From Bifidobacterium hapali (GTDB taxonomy: Bacteria > Actinomycetota > Actinomycetes > Actinomycetales > Bifidobacteriaceae): a stretch of DNA of 64,000 bases. The DNA lies in the NCBI RefSeq assembly GCF_002259755.1, contig NZ_MWWY01000025.1, positions 62,001 to 126,000 of the forward strand, in the 5' to 3' direction. The notes below the pieces were generated by a model that was given only the letters and a program-made list of their open reading frames with translations, did no database searches and was not told where the DNA came from. The position numbers and the translations under genes are program-made. Of this stretch, positions 26,985 to 34,475 are shown in pieces (the first letter of the stretch is position 1; every line of letters begins with the position of its first letter).

Positions 26985-27013
26985 ATCGCGTGCTGTTTGT
27001 AACACGTCAGTAT

Positions 27014-27136
27014 ATGTTCGCTAGCTGTGTTCGGTTCGATTGGTTCGTCGTCAATGATGATGATACTGACCCGCTTGAATTTGGGAGGCAGCGATGGCGG
27101 ACAGCAACAGTCAAACTCCGAACCGGTCGGACGTGA
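27014..27136 (+). pseudogene. Possible 3' stub of a phage portal gene
   Basis: A 40-codon open frame with VRFDWFVVNDDDTDPLEFGRQ ends just after the MuF gene would begin. The acidic tail overlapping the next gene is what a portal gene end looks like in the usual portal-MuF-scaffold order. The assignment rests on position and composition only; no portal domain is left. Confidence 0.25.
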
Positions 27137-27208
27137 ACAATCCTAGCCAAGGCGCAACGGTCAGCAGTCAAAGCAGCACAACGTGAACTCACGGATACGT
27201 TTAACACG
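27094..27208 (+). pseudogene. Frameshifted 5' end of the MuF gene
   Basis: An ATG at 27094 with a strong GGGAGG ribosome site starts MADSNSQTPNRSDVN, but this frame stops at 27184-27186. The protein-like continuation TILAKAQRSAVKAAQRELTD lies in the frame of the downstream MuF gene and joins it without a stop, yet has no start codon of its own and is preceded by TGA at 27134-27136. A single extra base at about 27136-27140 (GAACAATCC for an ancestral GAACATCC) would explain this. The original start of the MuF gene is therefore at 27094. Confidence 0.65.
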
Positions 27209-28696
27209 GTGTATAGCCTGTACGATGATCCGGCTGTTATTCGTAACGCGTTGCTTGATCTCGTGCCTGCGATCGCCCGCAAATACAGGAACGTGGGGAG
27301 CGTTGCCGCTGCTCAATGGTATGAGCAGATGCGCGCTAAATGGATTAAAGAGGACTATACCGTTGATTCCACGTATGATCCCGATGACGTGCCCATGCGT
27401 CAAACGGTACGTCGACTGGCTGGCAACCTATGGGATAAGGATGATGGTACGCCAGCCGACCCCGATGCCATGCTGCGTGGTTTGCACGCAGGAATGGACA
27501 GGTGGGTGAAAGCAGGCGGACGCGAAACCATCGAACGCGTCACACGTCATGATCCAAGCAAACCACGCTACGCTCGCGTACCCCAAGGTGCGAAGACCTG
27601 TGCATTCTGTTCGATGGTCGCATCCCGCGGCTTCGTATACTCGAGTGCCGAGGCTGCTGGCGGTGACATGAACAAGTATCATCACGACTGCGATTGCGAG
27701 ATCATCCCCAGCTGGGACAAGAACAACCCCAAAATCGAAGGATACGACCCCGAGAAACTGTATCAAAAGTATCTCAAAGCGTGGGAAAGTCTCGGCAAGG
27801 AAAACCCAACCCTCGAGGAAATTCTCGAAGCCATGCGCCGCATGGGCGGCTACACCGACTCGATTGATACTGACTCCTCTCCGAAACTGGATAAGCTCAA
27901 AACGTTGGAGCCCCGCCAGCATCTCAAGGAAATCACCCATTCAGAAGTCAACCCACAATGGGATGAATGGATTGAATCAAAACTCCAATCTGGTATCCAA
28001 TTCGAGGATTTGCCCGATAACCCTTGGGGTATTAACTGTCAGCGTGTTGTTATGGCGATGGAACTGCGATTGCGAGGTTATGACGTTTGTGCTGTCGGGA
28101 ACCTTGACAAGAATGACGATGGATTCGACTGGTTGATCGCAGATCTTTGGAAGACCGCTGATGGTAAACATAGACGATTTACTCAGTTCTATTCGAATTC
28201 GAAAACACAAAATGCGATGTTGGAGTATCCGGTTGGATCAAGATTTTTTGTTGCGGGCGAGTGGGAGAAGGGAGGCGGACATATTTGGAACGCGGAAATT
28301 ACTCAAACCGAAGACGGTAGCAAAACGTTGAGAATGTATGATGTACAAACTGGGGATCTAGCTTCAATATTGGCGAAGTATGGGCAAACCCCTAGAAAAT
28401 ACGGGGACCCGAACAAGTATGTGGAACGGCTTAAAGAAGGGACCTTCGAGTTTCTTCGAGTTGACGACATACAGCCAATTAACGTCATTCTAGGAAAAGG
28501 AGAGTACGATTTTGAATCAGGTCGGCAGCGAATAGCTAAACCTTGGGTGATTTCAGTAAAAAATGCTAAGGAATACACCGAATCCAAGCTCAATGCGATA
28601 GAATGGCAAGAAGAAAACCAGCAGGATCACTTTCAAGAATACTTGGACTGGGACGATTCCACTACATCTCAAGGATCAAACAATGAAAGTTCGTAG
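27209..28696 (+). CDS. Phage MuF-type minor capsid protein fused to a papain-like toxin domain
   Basis: Main part of a MuF polymorphic toxin. Residues 1-110 (DDPAVIRNALLDLVPAIARKY, AAQWYEQMRAKW) and the CAFC...HHDCDCE cluster at 131-163 match the MuF/VG15 minor head proteins of actinobacterial siphophages. After a linker (about 170-240) comes a C-terminal domain with Cys277 in GINCQRVVMAMELRLRGYDV, His358 in GGGHIWNAEI and Asp378 in MYDVQTGD, the arrangement of Tox-PL papain-fold toxins predicted to deamidate glutamine. The GTG at 27209 is only the first start in this frame; the natural start seems to be at 27094 in another frame (see that entry), so the gene may be inactive or rely on frameshifting. 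The toxin half is lower in GC than the MuF half. A candidate immunity gene overlaps its end by 14 bases. Confidence 0.75.
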   Translation: MYSLYDDPAVIRNALLDLVPAIARKYRNVGSVAAAQWYEQMRAKWIKEDYTVDSTYDPDDVPMRQTVRRLAGNLWDKDDGTPADPDAMLRGLHAGMDRWVKAGGRETIERVTRHDPSKPRYARVPQGAKTCAFCSMVASRGFVYSSAEAAGGDMNKYHHDCDCEIIPSWDKNNPKIEGYDPEKLYQKYLKAWESLGKENPTLEEILEAMRRMGGYTDSIDTDSSPKLDKLKTLEPRQHLKEITHSEVNPQWDEWIESKLQSGIQFEDLPDNPWGINCQRVVMAMELRLRGYDVCAVGNLDKNDDGFDWLIADLWKTADGKHRRFTQFYSNSKTQNAMLEYPVGSRFFVAGEWEKGGGHIWNAEITQTEDGSKTLRMYDVQTGDLASILAKYGQTPRKYGDPNKYVERLKEGTFEFLRVDDIQPINVILGKGEYDFESGRQRIAKPWVISVKNAKEYTESKLNAIEWQEENQQDHFQEYLDWDDSTTSQGSNNESS

Positions 28697-28982
28697 TTAT
28701 CATGATGCTCGCCTCATTGTCGGCAAAGAGTGCGGCGGATTCCATCTGACTAAGTCACATGGGAAAGAGAATGCAGAATGGTTTCTGGTCCCGACTAGCC
28801 TCTACGACGCTTTTCCGAAGCTGCCTCTTAATGGTCTGTCGCCTAATTGGTTTGTCAATCGTCTAACTGGTAAAGCCTATAGGGTTCGCGGTAATCCTTG
28901 GACTCCACTATGCGAATCATCTGACGGGTATATTTATGCAGATGATTTGTTGAAAACTTTGGCAGATATTTCTGACGAATAA
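28683..28982 (+). CDS. Small hypothetical protein, candidate immunity protein for the MuF toxin
   Basis: A 99-residue soluble protein (start MKVRSYHDARLIVGKE, middle KENAEWFLVPTSLYDAF, end YADDLLKTLADISDE), AT-rich like the toxin domain before it. The ATG lies inside the last codons of the toxin gene, with AAGGA upstream, and a strong terminator follows 33 bases after the stop, so toxin and this gene form the end of one transcript. The family is not recognised. Function as immunity protein is inferred from position, size and matching composition. Confidence 0.6.
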   Translation: MKVRSYHDARLIVGKECGGFHLTKSHGKENAEWFLVPTSLYDAFPKLPLNGLSPNWFVNRLTGKAYRVRGNPWTPLCESSDGYIYADDLLKTLADISDE

Positions 28983-29015
28983 CATTTTCACAGCTCTGCT
29001 ATTTTTATCTATTAG

Positions 29016-29038
29016 CCACCCGCATGGGTGGTTTTTTT
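29016..29038 (+). terminator. Rho-independent terminator after the toxin-immunity pair
   Basis: CCACCC (29016-29021) and GGGTGG (29026-29031), 4-base loop, followed by seven T. The CCACCCGCATGGGTGG form is often seen between head genes of actinobacterial phages. Confidence 0.88.
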
Positions 29039-29077
29039 ATGCCCGGAACGGGTCCGTATCAACCATTAGGAGGAATC

Positions 29078-29165
29078 ATGGCCGAGGAAGCCAACACCAA
29101 CGCCCAGTCGCGGTGTGCAGGAATTGTACGGTGAAACACAACAGACCGACTGGGAAGCGAAATGA
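29078..29165 (+). pseudogene. Remnant of a phage scaffolding protein gene
   Basis: A strong AGGAGGA ribosome site and ATG start MAEEANTNAQS, then the frame is lost and resumes one frame over with GVQELYGETQQTDWEAK before a stop. Start MAEE and the QQTDWEAK piece resemble the first residues of capsid scaffold proteins, which normally follow MuF genes in phage head modules. Only the front survives, with an internal deletion. 29166-29297 holds nothing convincing beyond a 17-codon frame at 29221. Confidence 0.5.
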
Positions 29166-29297
29166 AGTGTTCTAGTTTTTGTTCTGTATTTCCTCTCACT
29201 TGATGGGAAATGGTGGAATCATGACAAAAGCTTGGCAATACCAATATGAGCCGCGATATGATGCTGATTGTTGATACTTGATGAGTGAAGGGGAGTT

Positions 29298-29726
29298 ATG
29301 ACTCCGATTGAATTGTCTACGCGTCGTAGGGTAACTGGATTAACGTCGAGCGAGTTTGCCAAGCTGTTTGTGGCGATCGAAAGCAAGGTGGATGGCGAGA
29401 ATATTCAGTGGGATGCTGCGGATGTTGAATCGTGGGAAATTGTCGGGCCTCCGGCTACAGCTGATCAACATCTTATGGACACGTTGGGAGCAGCACAAGA
29501 ATTTGTCGCAACATTAGCTCACCAACTCTATCAATCCGCGATGCCAGTTACCGAAGGAACACGTTTGATTGCGTATAGTGACAATTTGACGTTTTGGGCT
29601 GAGCATCCCAGCCTCGGTGGCATGCCGTACGCGCTTTGGAATTTTGCTACGCTGCAAGCTGCCGAATGGATACGTAAAGAAACCGGTATCATCTGCGAAT
29701 TAGACGCTCGTCAACCGCTCGTATGA
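29298..29726 (+). CDS. Hypothetical protein
   Basis: A 142-residue soluble protein that I do not recognise. Start MTPIELSTRRRVTGLTSSEF, preceded by GAAGGGGAG at good spacing. Pieces that look conserved are DAADVESWEIVGPPATADQH, SDNLTFWAEHPSLGGMPYAL and AAEWIRKETGIICEL; no cysteine motif, membrane segment or signal peptide. It stands alone next to the phage remnant and ends before a small hairpin. It may belong to the island or to the chromosome backbone. Confidence 0.6.
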   Translation: MTPIELSTRRRVTGLTSSEFAKLFVAIESKVDGENIQWDAADVESWEIVGPPATADQHLMDTLGAAQEFVATLAHQLYQSAMPVTEGTRLIAYSDNLTFWAEHPSLGGMPYALWNFATLQAAEWIRKETGIICELDARQPLV

Positions 29727-29798
29727 GCATTACGCGCTAGTGTCCTGCGTCAGAAGTTCGTTGACAATGTTTCCCTTTGTCAGAACAACGCCGTTAAT

Positions 29799-29817
29799 CA
29801 AATAGCAAAGCTATTTG
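29799..29817. terminator. Small hairpin after the hypothetical gene
   Basis: CAAATAGC (29799-29806) and GCTATTTG (29810-29817) form an 8-bp stem with a 3-base loop, 73 bases after the stop of the hypothetical gene. No T-run; a weak terminator at best. Confidence 0.4.
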
Positions 29818-29858
29818 TGGGTGCTTAGGTGCTGTGCGAGCCGACAGACGAATCAATA

Positions 29859-30446
29859 TCAAATCGCGTGTAGCGCGTCCGTAATTGCAGGATGAGCTGG
29901 TCGCGAAGCGACCTGAGAGGTAGTTACACGGGTTGAACGTTTCAAGGGTGTGTAGTTGATCATTTCCAGTTCTGATCCCATATCTTCAGTTTGCGTGTGG
30001 CCAGTTTCGTGGAAGCCGATGTGTCGGTAGAATCCTTGTGCGTTTGTATTGAATGCCATCACCCATAAGACAAGCCGATCATTGCCGATCGCACGTTTGC
30101 CAGCTTCAACTAACATTCGGCCAATACCGTTGTGATGATGATCGGTCAACACGTAGAGTGATGCCAATTCCGCTGCGCCAGGCCGATCGATCGGCGGTCG
30201 TGGAGTGCGCAACAGCTCTGTAAATCCGATTACTTGATCGTCGTTCAATGCGATCAATGTCACTTGATTATGATTATGTGCTGCGTTTCGCGTCAGTTTG
30301 AGTGCAAATTCAGGGGTGATTGCATCCACGATTTCTTGCGGAATATGGCCTTGATTCAACTCGTGCCATGTGCGCGATTGGACTTGCGCTTTTTGCTCAA
30401 ACCACTGCGATTCAATCGGGACAACACGAATTGTCATGCGATTCAT
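29859..30446 (-). CDS. GNAT-family N-acetyltransferase
   Basis: Acetyl-CoA-dependent acetyltransferase of unknown substrate. 195 residues; the acetyl-CoA site is YVLTDHHHNGIGRMLVEAGKRA (Q/RxxGxG/A type) followed by LVLWVMAFNTNAQGFYRHIGF. Start at the ATG at 30446 (MNRMTIRVVP); an ATG three codons on and an upstream extension to 30479 are alternatives. The normal domain ends near MINYTPL; the last 25 or so residues (STRVTTSQVASRPAHP and on) are encoded by the dispersed repeat at 29893-29957, which seems to have replaced the original end of the gene. Confidence 0.82.
   Translation of the reverse strand: MNRMTIRVVPIESQWFEQKAQVQSRTWHELNQGHIPQEIVDAITPEFALKLTRNAAHNHNQVTLIALNDDQVIGFTELLRTPRPPIDRPGAAELASLYVLTDHHHNGIGRMLVEAGKRAIGNDRLVLWVMAFNTNAQGFYRHIGFHETGHTQTEDMGSELEMINYTPLKRSTRVTTSQVASRPAHPAITDALHAI
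29893..29957. repeat. Diverged copy of the extragenic palindromic repeat
   Basis: Reads GAGCTGGTCGCGAAGCGACC then CTGAGAGGTAGTTACAC, a variable spacer, and TTCAAGGGTGTGTAG, parallel to the copy at about 13924-13987 (CTGAGGGGTAGTTACAC, spacer, TTCCAAGGGTGTGACTAC). GGTCGC/GCGACC forms its own hairpin. The copy overlaps the 3' end of the GNAT gene. Confidence 0.7.
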
Positions 30447-30485
30447 AGTAACACCCTGTAATATGAGCAGCAACGCCAATAATTA

Positions 30486-30860
30486 TCAGGCGTTATCAAG
30501 CGTGATAAACACGCCGAGCGTCTCATGGTCGAGGATGGATTGAATTGCGTCACGTTCACTATCTGTCGTATAGGTGATGCGTATATAGCCGAGCTGGTCG
30601 TGTGAGTCGGGGCAGTCAGCCTTAACCGGGGTAACGGTTACCTGTGTGCCACTGTTGGTGATGCGTGTAATTATGACAGCTTTATCGTTGACTACAGTTT
30701 GTACCTGTGCATAAGATGTCAGACTATTGCATGGCACTCGATCAGCATGGTGAAACGTAACTGTACCGGTACCAATCAGTGCAAAAGCAATTATTCCGCC
30801 TGCAAGTAGTGCGATGAGTGCAGTAACAATGGCGAGGCGGGGACGAGACTTACTAATCAT
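30486..30860 (-). CDS. Small membrane-anchored hypothetical protein
   Basis: A 124-residue protein with positively charged N-terminus and one hydrophobic segment (about residues 9-31, LAIVTALIALLAGGIIAF), followed by an extracytoplasmic part rich in beta-type residues with two cysteines (VPCNSL and KADCPDS). AGGAG lies before the ATG. It follows the ABC genes on the same strand by 87 bases and is likely part of their operon as an accessory exported protein. Family not recognised. Confidence 0.6.
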   Translation of the reverse strand: MISKSRPRLAIVTALIALLAGGIIAFALIGTGTVTFHHADRVPCNSLTSYAQVQTVVNDKAVIITRITNSGTQVTVTPVKADCPDSHDQLGYIRITYTTDSERDAIQSILDHETLGVFITLDNA

Positions 30861-30947
30861 AATTACTTACTCCTGAAACGATGAGTTACTAACGGTTCAT
30901 GAATTGAAGATGTGTTTGTCACAGTCAACGTTTGAGATTATTACAAG

Positions 30948-31601
30948 TCACTTACTGTCGGGTTCGCCGACTCGGTAAACCTGATCGCACGCGCTGACAA
31001 GTACGGGATCATGTGTGGCGAGAATAATGGTTGCGCCTTGATTGGCCCGTTCACGCAATAGTCGGATGATATTGGCACGGTTATCTGCGTCGAGTGAAGC
31101 GGTTGGCTCGTCGGCGAGGATTACGGACGCGTTTTTGTAGATAGCACGCGCGATGCCGAGTCGTTGTTTTTCGCCGCCGCTTAAGTGTGACGCGAGTTCG
31201 TTGCCACGCGAGGCAAGTCCTGTAAGTCGCAGGGCATTGCGTATACGTCGATGATCGCCACCTACAGCTAAGCCGAGTGTGTTCAGCTGCATGCTGACGT
31301 TAAAGTTGACGGTTTCCTCATCCATAATGCCGTAATCTTGCAGGATGAATGCGGCTTTGTCTCGCCAGAATGCGCGTCGCTGTCGTTGATTCCAACCGGT
31401 TGCGTCTATACCGTCAATGGTTACTGTACCGGCGGTGGGCGTAAGGAGTAGACCGATCGTGTGCAACAGGGTGGTTTTGCCGCATCCGCTTGGTCCGGTG
31501 AGTGCGGTGATCGTACCGGGTACGAGCTTCAAATCAATGCCACGAGTGATGGCTTGTTCATGAATGCCAGTCGTGAGATTGCGACAGGTGATAGTAGTCA
31601 A
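30948..31601 (-). CDS. ABC transporter ATP-binding protein
   Basis: A 217-residue ATPase of the MacB/LolD-like export group. Walker A GPSGCGKTTL, Q-loop FILQDYG, signature LSGGEKQRLGIARAI, Walker B VILADEPTASLD and the H-loop THDPVL are all intact. TTG start with AAGGAG upstream. Its partner is the large membrane protein at 31664-33625, 62 bases upstream. The pair resembles the ABC systems for export of, or protection against, bacteriocins and other peptides, and a two-component system is divergently encoded. Confidence 0.9.
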   Translation of the reverse strand: MTTITCRNLTTGIHEQAITRGIDLKLVPGTITALTGPSGCGKTTLLHTIGLLLTPTAGTVTIDGIDATGWNQRQRRAFWRDKAAFILQDYGIMDEETVNFNVSMQLNTLGLAVGGDHRRIRNALRLTGLASRGNELASHLSGGEKQRLGIARAIYKNASVILADEPTASLDADNRANIIRLLRERANQGATIILATHDPVLVSACDQVYRVGEPDSK

Positions 31602-31663
31602 TTTGTGCTCCTTGTGTCGGCATAACCATGCGTGATGAATAAAAGATGAGAATCAGGTCTGTC

Positions 31664-33625
31664 TTACAATGTGCGGTAATTGATAGCACGGAATCGAGCG
31701 CGTACTGCTGCTCGGTGACACATAGCCGAGAATACTGTAGCCAGTATTGCGACGATTATGAGCAGCATCATGATAGTGCTGTCGGTATGTTGCGCAATAA
31801 GCAAACCGCATAGTATGCCAGTCGCAATCAATGCCAGCAATGTTTCCGTGAGCATTGTCAATGCGGCAAGCCGCGCGGGCGCATATCCAGATAGCAGTAG
31901 GGGATAATCGTGTTTAGCTCGCAAGGTGGCACGCACATCAGCTCCAACAACCGTGATGATGACGAATGCTGCAAGTAGCAGTACTATCGTTGCCGCTTGC
32001 ATCCATGCGAAGTATGCGGACAATTGCGCACGTAAAATCTGTTCCTCAGCAATATAACGAACCGACACGGCGTTACCGAGTCCAGCTCGTACAATCTGTC
32101 GACGAGAGCCATCCAAACCGGACATAACAATATTGCGAGAGGAAAGCGCAGGAATAAGAAATCCAGAATCAGAAAAACTCTTCACGTCAGGTACGACGAT
32201 AATCGTCGCATGACGAGGGAAAAGCATCTCATCAGACCCACCTTTCAGCAACGGCACCGTCACTCCGTCAACCATGTAATAGTGTGATTGTGACCGCAAT
32301 CGTGCAGCTTGCGTATCATCATTCGCCCATGTCGTAAACTGACTGACAATTTGCTGGGCTTGCTCAGGCAACTGAGTATCAGATATCGGTGTGATACCTG
32401 CCATCGTATCTGGATTTATGCCAATGAGATCAAGCCATGATCGAGTAACAATACCCGTCACCGGCGCATCGATTGCACTGTGCTCCAACCGATCATCAGT
32501 AAACGCATATGATAATGCGATCATATTATGCTGTGCCATCGCATGTATCATGGCAGCCATGTTGGTAGTCAAGTCATCGTTATTCGCATCGAACGAAACG
32601 GATACTTGATTGCGTAACCGTTGCCATACAGACTGTTCTTGCGCCGCGTCAGACGCAGTATTCAACGACGTCACTGATGGAGCAATAACCGCAAGCATGG
32701 CAACGAATACCATCGCTTTTATCAGCGCACTCGCCCGAGATAAACCCTGCGGCATAGGCGAGCGCATCGCAATCATGTGTGCAGACGGCCAGCATACTGC
32801 CGAGATGACAAACGTAAACATCAGCAAGCAACCCAACACTACTGATTCGCAAAGCACTATCACCCGCAGCAGATACGGCACAAACACCCATCCGCGCGTG
32901 GCCAGCACCACCAATACTGCGATCACGTCCACGATCAACGCAACAAACAACATAGGCCGTAGCAAAGCGAGCGTATCATCATACTGAATCTTCCACGCAG
33001 GCACCCCAGCCAAGACTCGCAACGCACGCGAACGAGCCTTAGACGACAGCCAAAACACCACCAATACTGCTACTAACGCAATCGTCGCGCCTACAGCAAC
33101 CCGAAAACTCGGCGTGCCCAACAGCATACGGGAATCACTCGTCGCATCGTCGCCGTCATAATCCAACCGCACACCTATACGAGTTGCCCATACGTTCACA
33201 CTCTCACGAGTAGACGTATCCCAACGACCACACACCAAATACTGACCGCCAGCTGACGCACTATCCAACCGTGATATATCAGCGATCCTGCCATTCGGCA
33301 CACTACCAAACCTACGAATCAACGAACCCGGCATCAAACCACGCAATACGGTGCCCGGTAACGGAATAAACACTTGCGCATCAGTACCACGCTCCATATC
33401 CGGTACGATCTTCACCAAACCCAAACCAAGCTTCGTATTCTGTTCACGCAACTGACTGAACGCATCAATATCACGCATCCCATCAGGCAACGTTATGGAA
33501 ATAACAGCAGACGGATGAAACTCCTGCGGCAACGAACGATCATGCAAATCACTCAGCACCCACGCAAGAAACACCGCCAACACGCACATCAACGCAGACG
33601 ACACCATCAATAACCTACGATGCAT
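31664..33625 (-). CDS. ABC-transporter-associated membrane protein (bacteriocin-associated type)
   Basis: A 653-residue membrane protein with one N-terminal helix (LLMVSSALMCVLAVFLAWVL), an extracytoplasmic part, a block of about four helices near residues 175-325, a second large extracytoplasmic part (about 330-535) and three C-terminal helices. This layout fits the putative bacteriocin-associated integral membrane family and FtsX-like permeases. I use the ATG at 33625 with GAGGGG upstream; the frame begins at 33673. Works with the ATPase downstream. The plus strand over its front half is A/C-rich, while its end is G/T-rich, like other compositional switches here. Confidence 0.7.
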   Translation of the reverse strand: MHRRLLMVSSALMCVLAVFLAWVLSDLHDRSLPQEFHPSAVISITLPDGMRDIDAFSQLREQNTKLGLGLVKIVPDMERGTDAQVFIPLPGTVLRGLMPGSLIRRFGSVPNGRIADISRLDSASAGGQYLVCGRWDTSTRESVNVWATRIGVRLDYDGDDATSDSRMLLGTPSFRVAVGATIALVAVLVVFWLSSKARSRALRVLAGVPAWKIQYDDTLALLRPMLFVALIVDVIAVLVVLATRGWVFVPYLLRVIVLCESVVLGCLLMFTFVISAVCWPSAHMIAMRSPMPQGLSRASALIKAMVFVAMLAVIAPSVTSLNTASDAAQEQSVWQRLRNQVSVSFDANNDDLTTNMAAMIHAMAQHNMIALSYAFTDDRLEHSAIDAPVTGIVTRSWLDLIGINPDTMAGITPISDTQLPEQAQQIVSQFTTWANDDTQAARLRSQSHYYMVDGVTVPLLKGGSDEMLFPRHATIIVVPDVKSFSDSGFLIPALSSRNIVMSGLDGSRRQIVRAGLGNAVSVRYIAEEQILRAQLSAYFAWMQAATIVLLLAAFVIITVVGADVRATLRAKHDYPLLLSGYAPARLAALTMLTETLLALIATGILCGLLIAQHTDSTIMMLLIIVAILATVFSAMCHRAAVRARFRAINYRTL

Positions 33626-33782
33626 AACAATCCCCTCACCAACACGACAAAAACTATTGGTCAACCGAATCATTCAGTAGAATTTGCGCTCACCATAGAT
33701 CACCTACGAACCGGCATCCAGCCATGTCCCTCACCGAGTGACACCGCATGCACGAGCCAATAAACAGCGCATAATAGAACAC

Positions 33783-34475
33783 ATGCAGACCAATACAAGC
33801 GAAACACCAATCACCGTAGGCATAGTCGACAATGACACGCTTACACTCGCTGCTCTGCGCACACTACTCAACCGTATGAACGGTATAACCGTCGCATGGA
33901 CCGTCGAAAACGGCAATCACGCCATCGACCTATGCCTCGACCCACACACACGACCCAACGTACTCCTCGTTGACCTATCGATGGAACCCATACCCGGCAC
34001 CGAAATATGCCACCGCATACGCACCGCTGGTATTCCTCTTGGAGTCGTCTGCATTACCTCATTCACCCTGCAAACCTACGCAGCACAAACCGCCGCAACA
34101 GGCGCACAAGCCATCGTGTCAAAAACCGACCTACCCGGCATGGAACAAGCCATCCAACAAGCCGCACAAGGCCACGCCAGCCCATCACCAGTGGCCGGCA
34201 TCACCTTTCACAACGTCAACAACACTGCGAACACCGCCAACCCTGTTACTCACGACACCACCGGCACCATCGACACCAGCGAGAACCTGCCATCAGAACG
34301 CGAACTACAAATCATCCGCATGCTCGCCAACGGCATGGAAACCGACGAAATCTCACAATCACTCGCCTTAAGCCGATACACCGTCACCACCTACATCAAA
34401 CGAGCATGCAACAAACTCGGCGCTCGCAACCGCACCAACCTTATTGCCATTTGCGAGCGCAGGGGATTGCTATGA
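33783..34475 (+). CDS. NarL/LuxR-type response regulator
   Basis: A 230-residue two-component response regulator. The receiver has the acidic pair in IVDNDTLTL, the phosphorylated Asp in NVLLVDLSMEP, Thr in CITSF and Lys in IVSKTDLPG; a linker rich in Asn and Thr is followed by a C-terminal LuxR helix-turn-helix (ERELQIIRMLANGMETDEIS, ALSRYTVTTYIKRACNKLG). Start uncertain because no clear ribosome site is present; ATG at 33783 fits the receiver start. It is divergent from the ABC membrane gene and overlaps its kinase, suggesting control of the ABC operon. Confidence 0.9.
   Translation: MQTNTSETPITVGIVDNDTLTLAALRTLLNRMNGITVAWTVENGNHAIDLCLDPHTRPNVLLVDLSMEPIPGTEICHRIRTAGIPLGVVCITSFTLQTYAAQTAATGAQAIVSKTDLPGMEQAIQQAAQGHASPSPVAGITFHNVNNTANTANPVTHDTTGTIDTSENLPSERELQIIRMLANGMETDEISQSLALSRYTVTTYIKRACNKLGARNRTNLIAICERRGLL

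Noticed and set aside
29221..29274. A 17-codon frame starting MTKAWQYQYEPR
   Set aside because: Too short, with a weak ribosome site; no support as a gene.
34007..34471. A 155-codon in-frame extension of the histidine kinase
   Set aside because: It reads the response regulator gene in another frame, and is rich in His, Arg and Thr. The ATG overlapping the regulator stop is a natural start.
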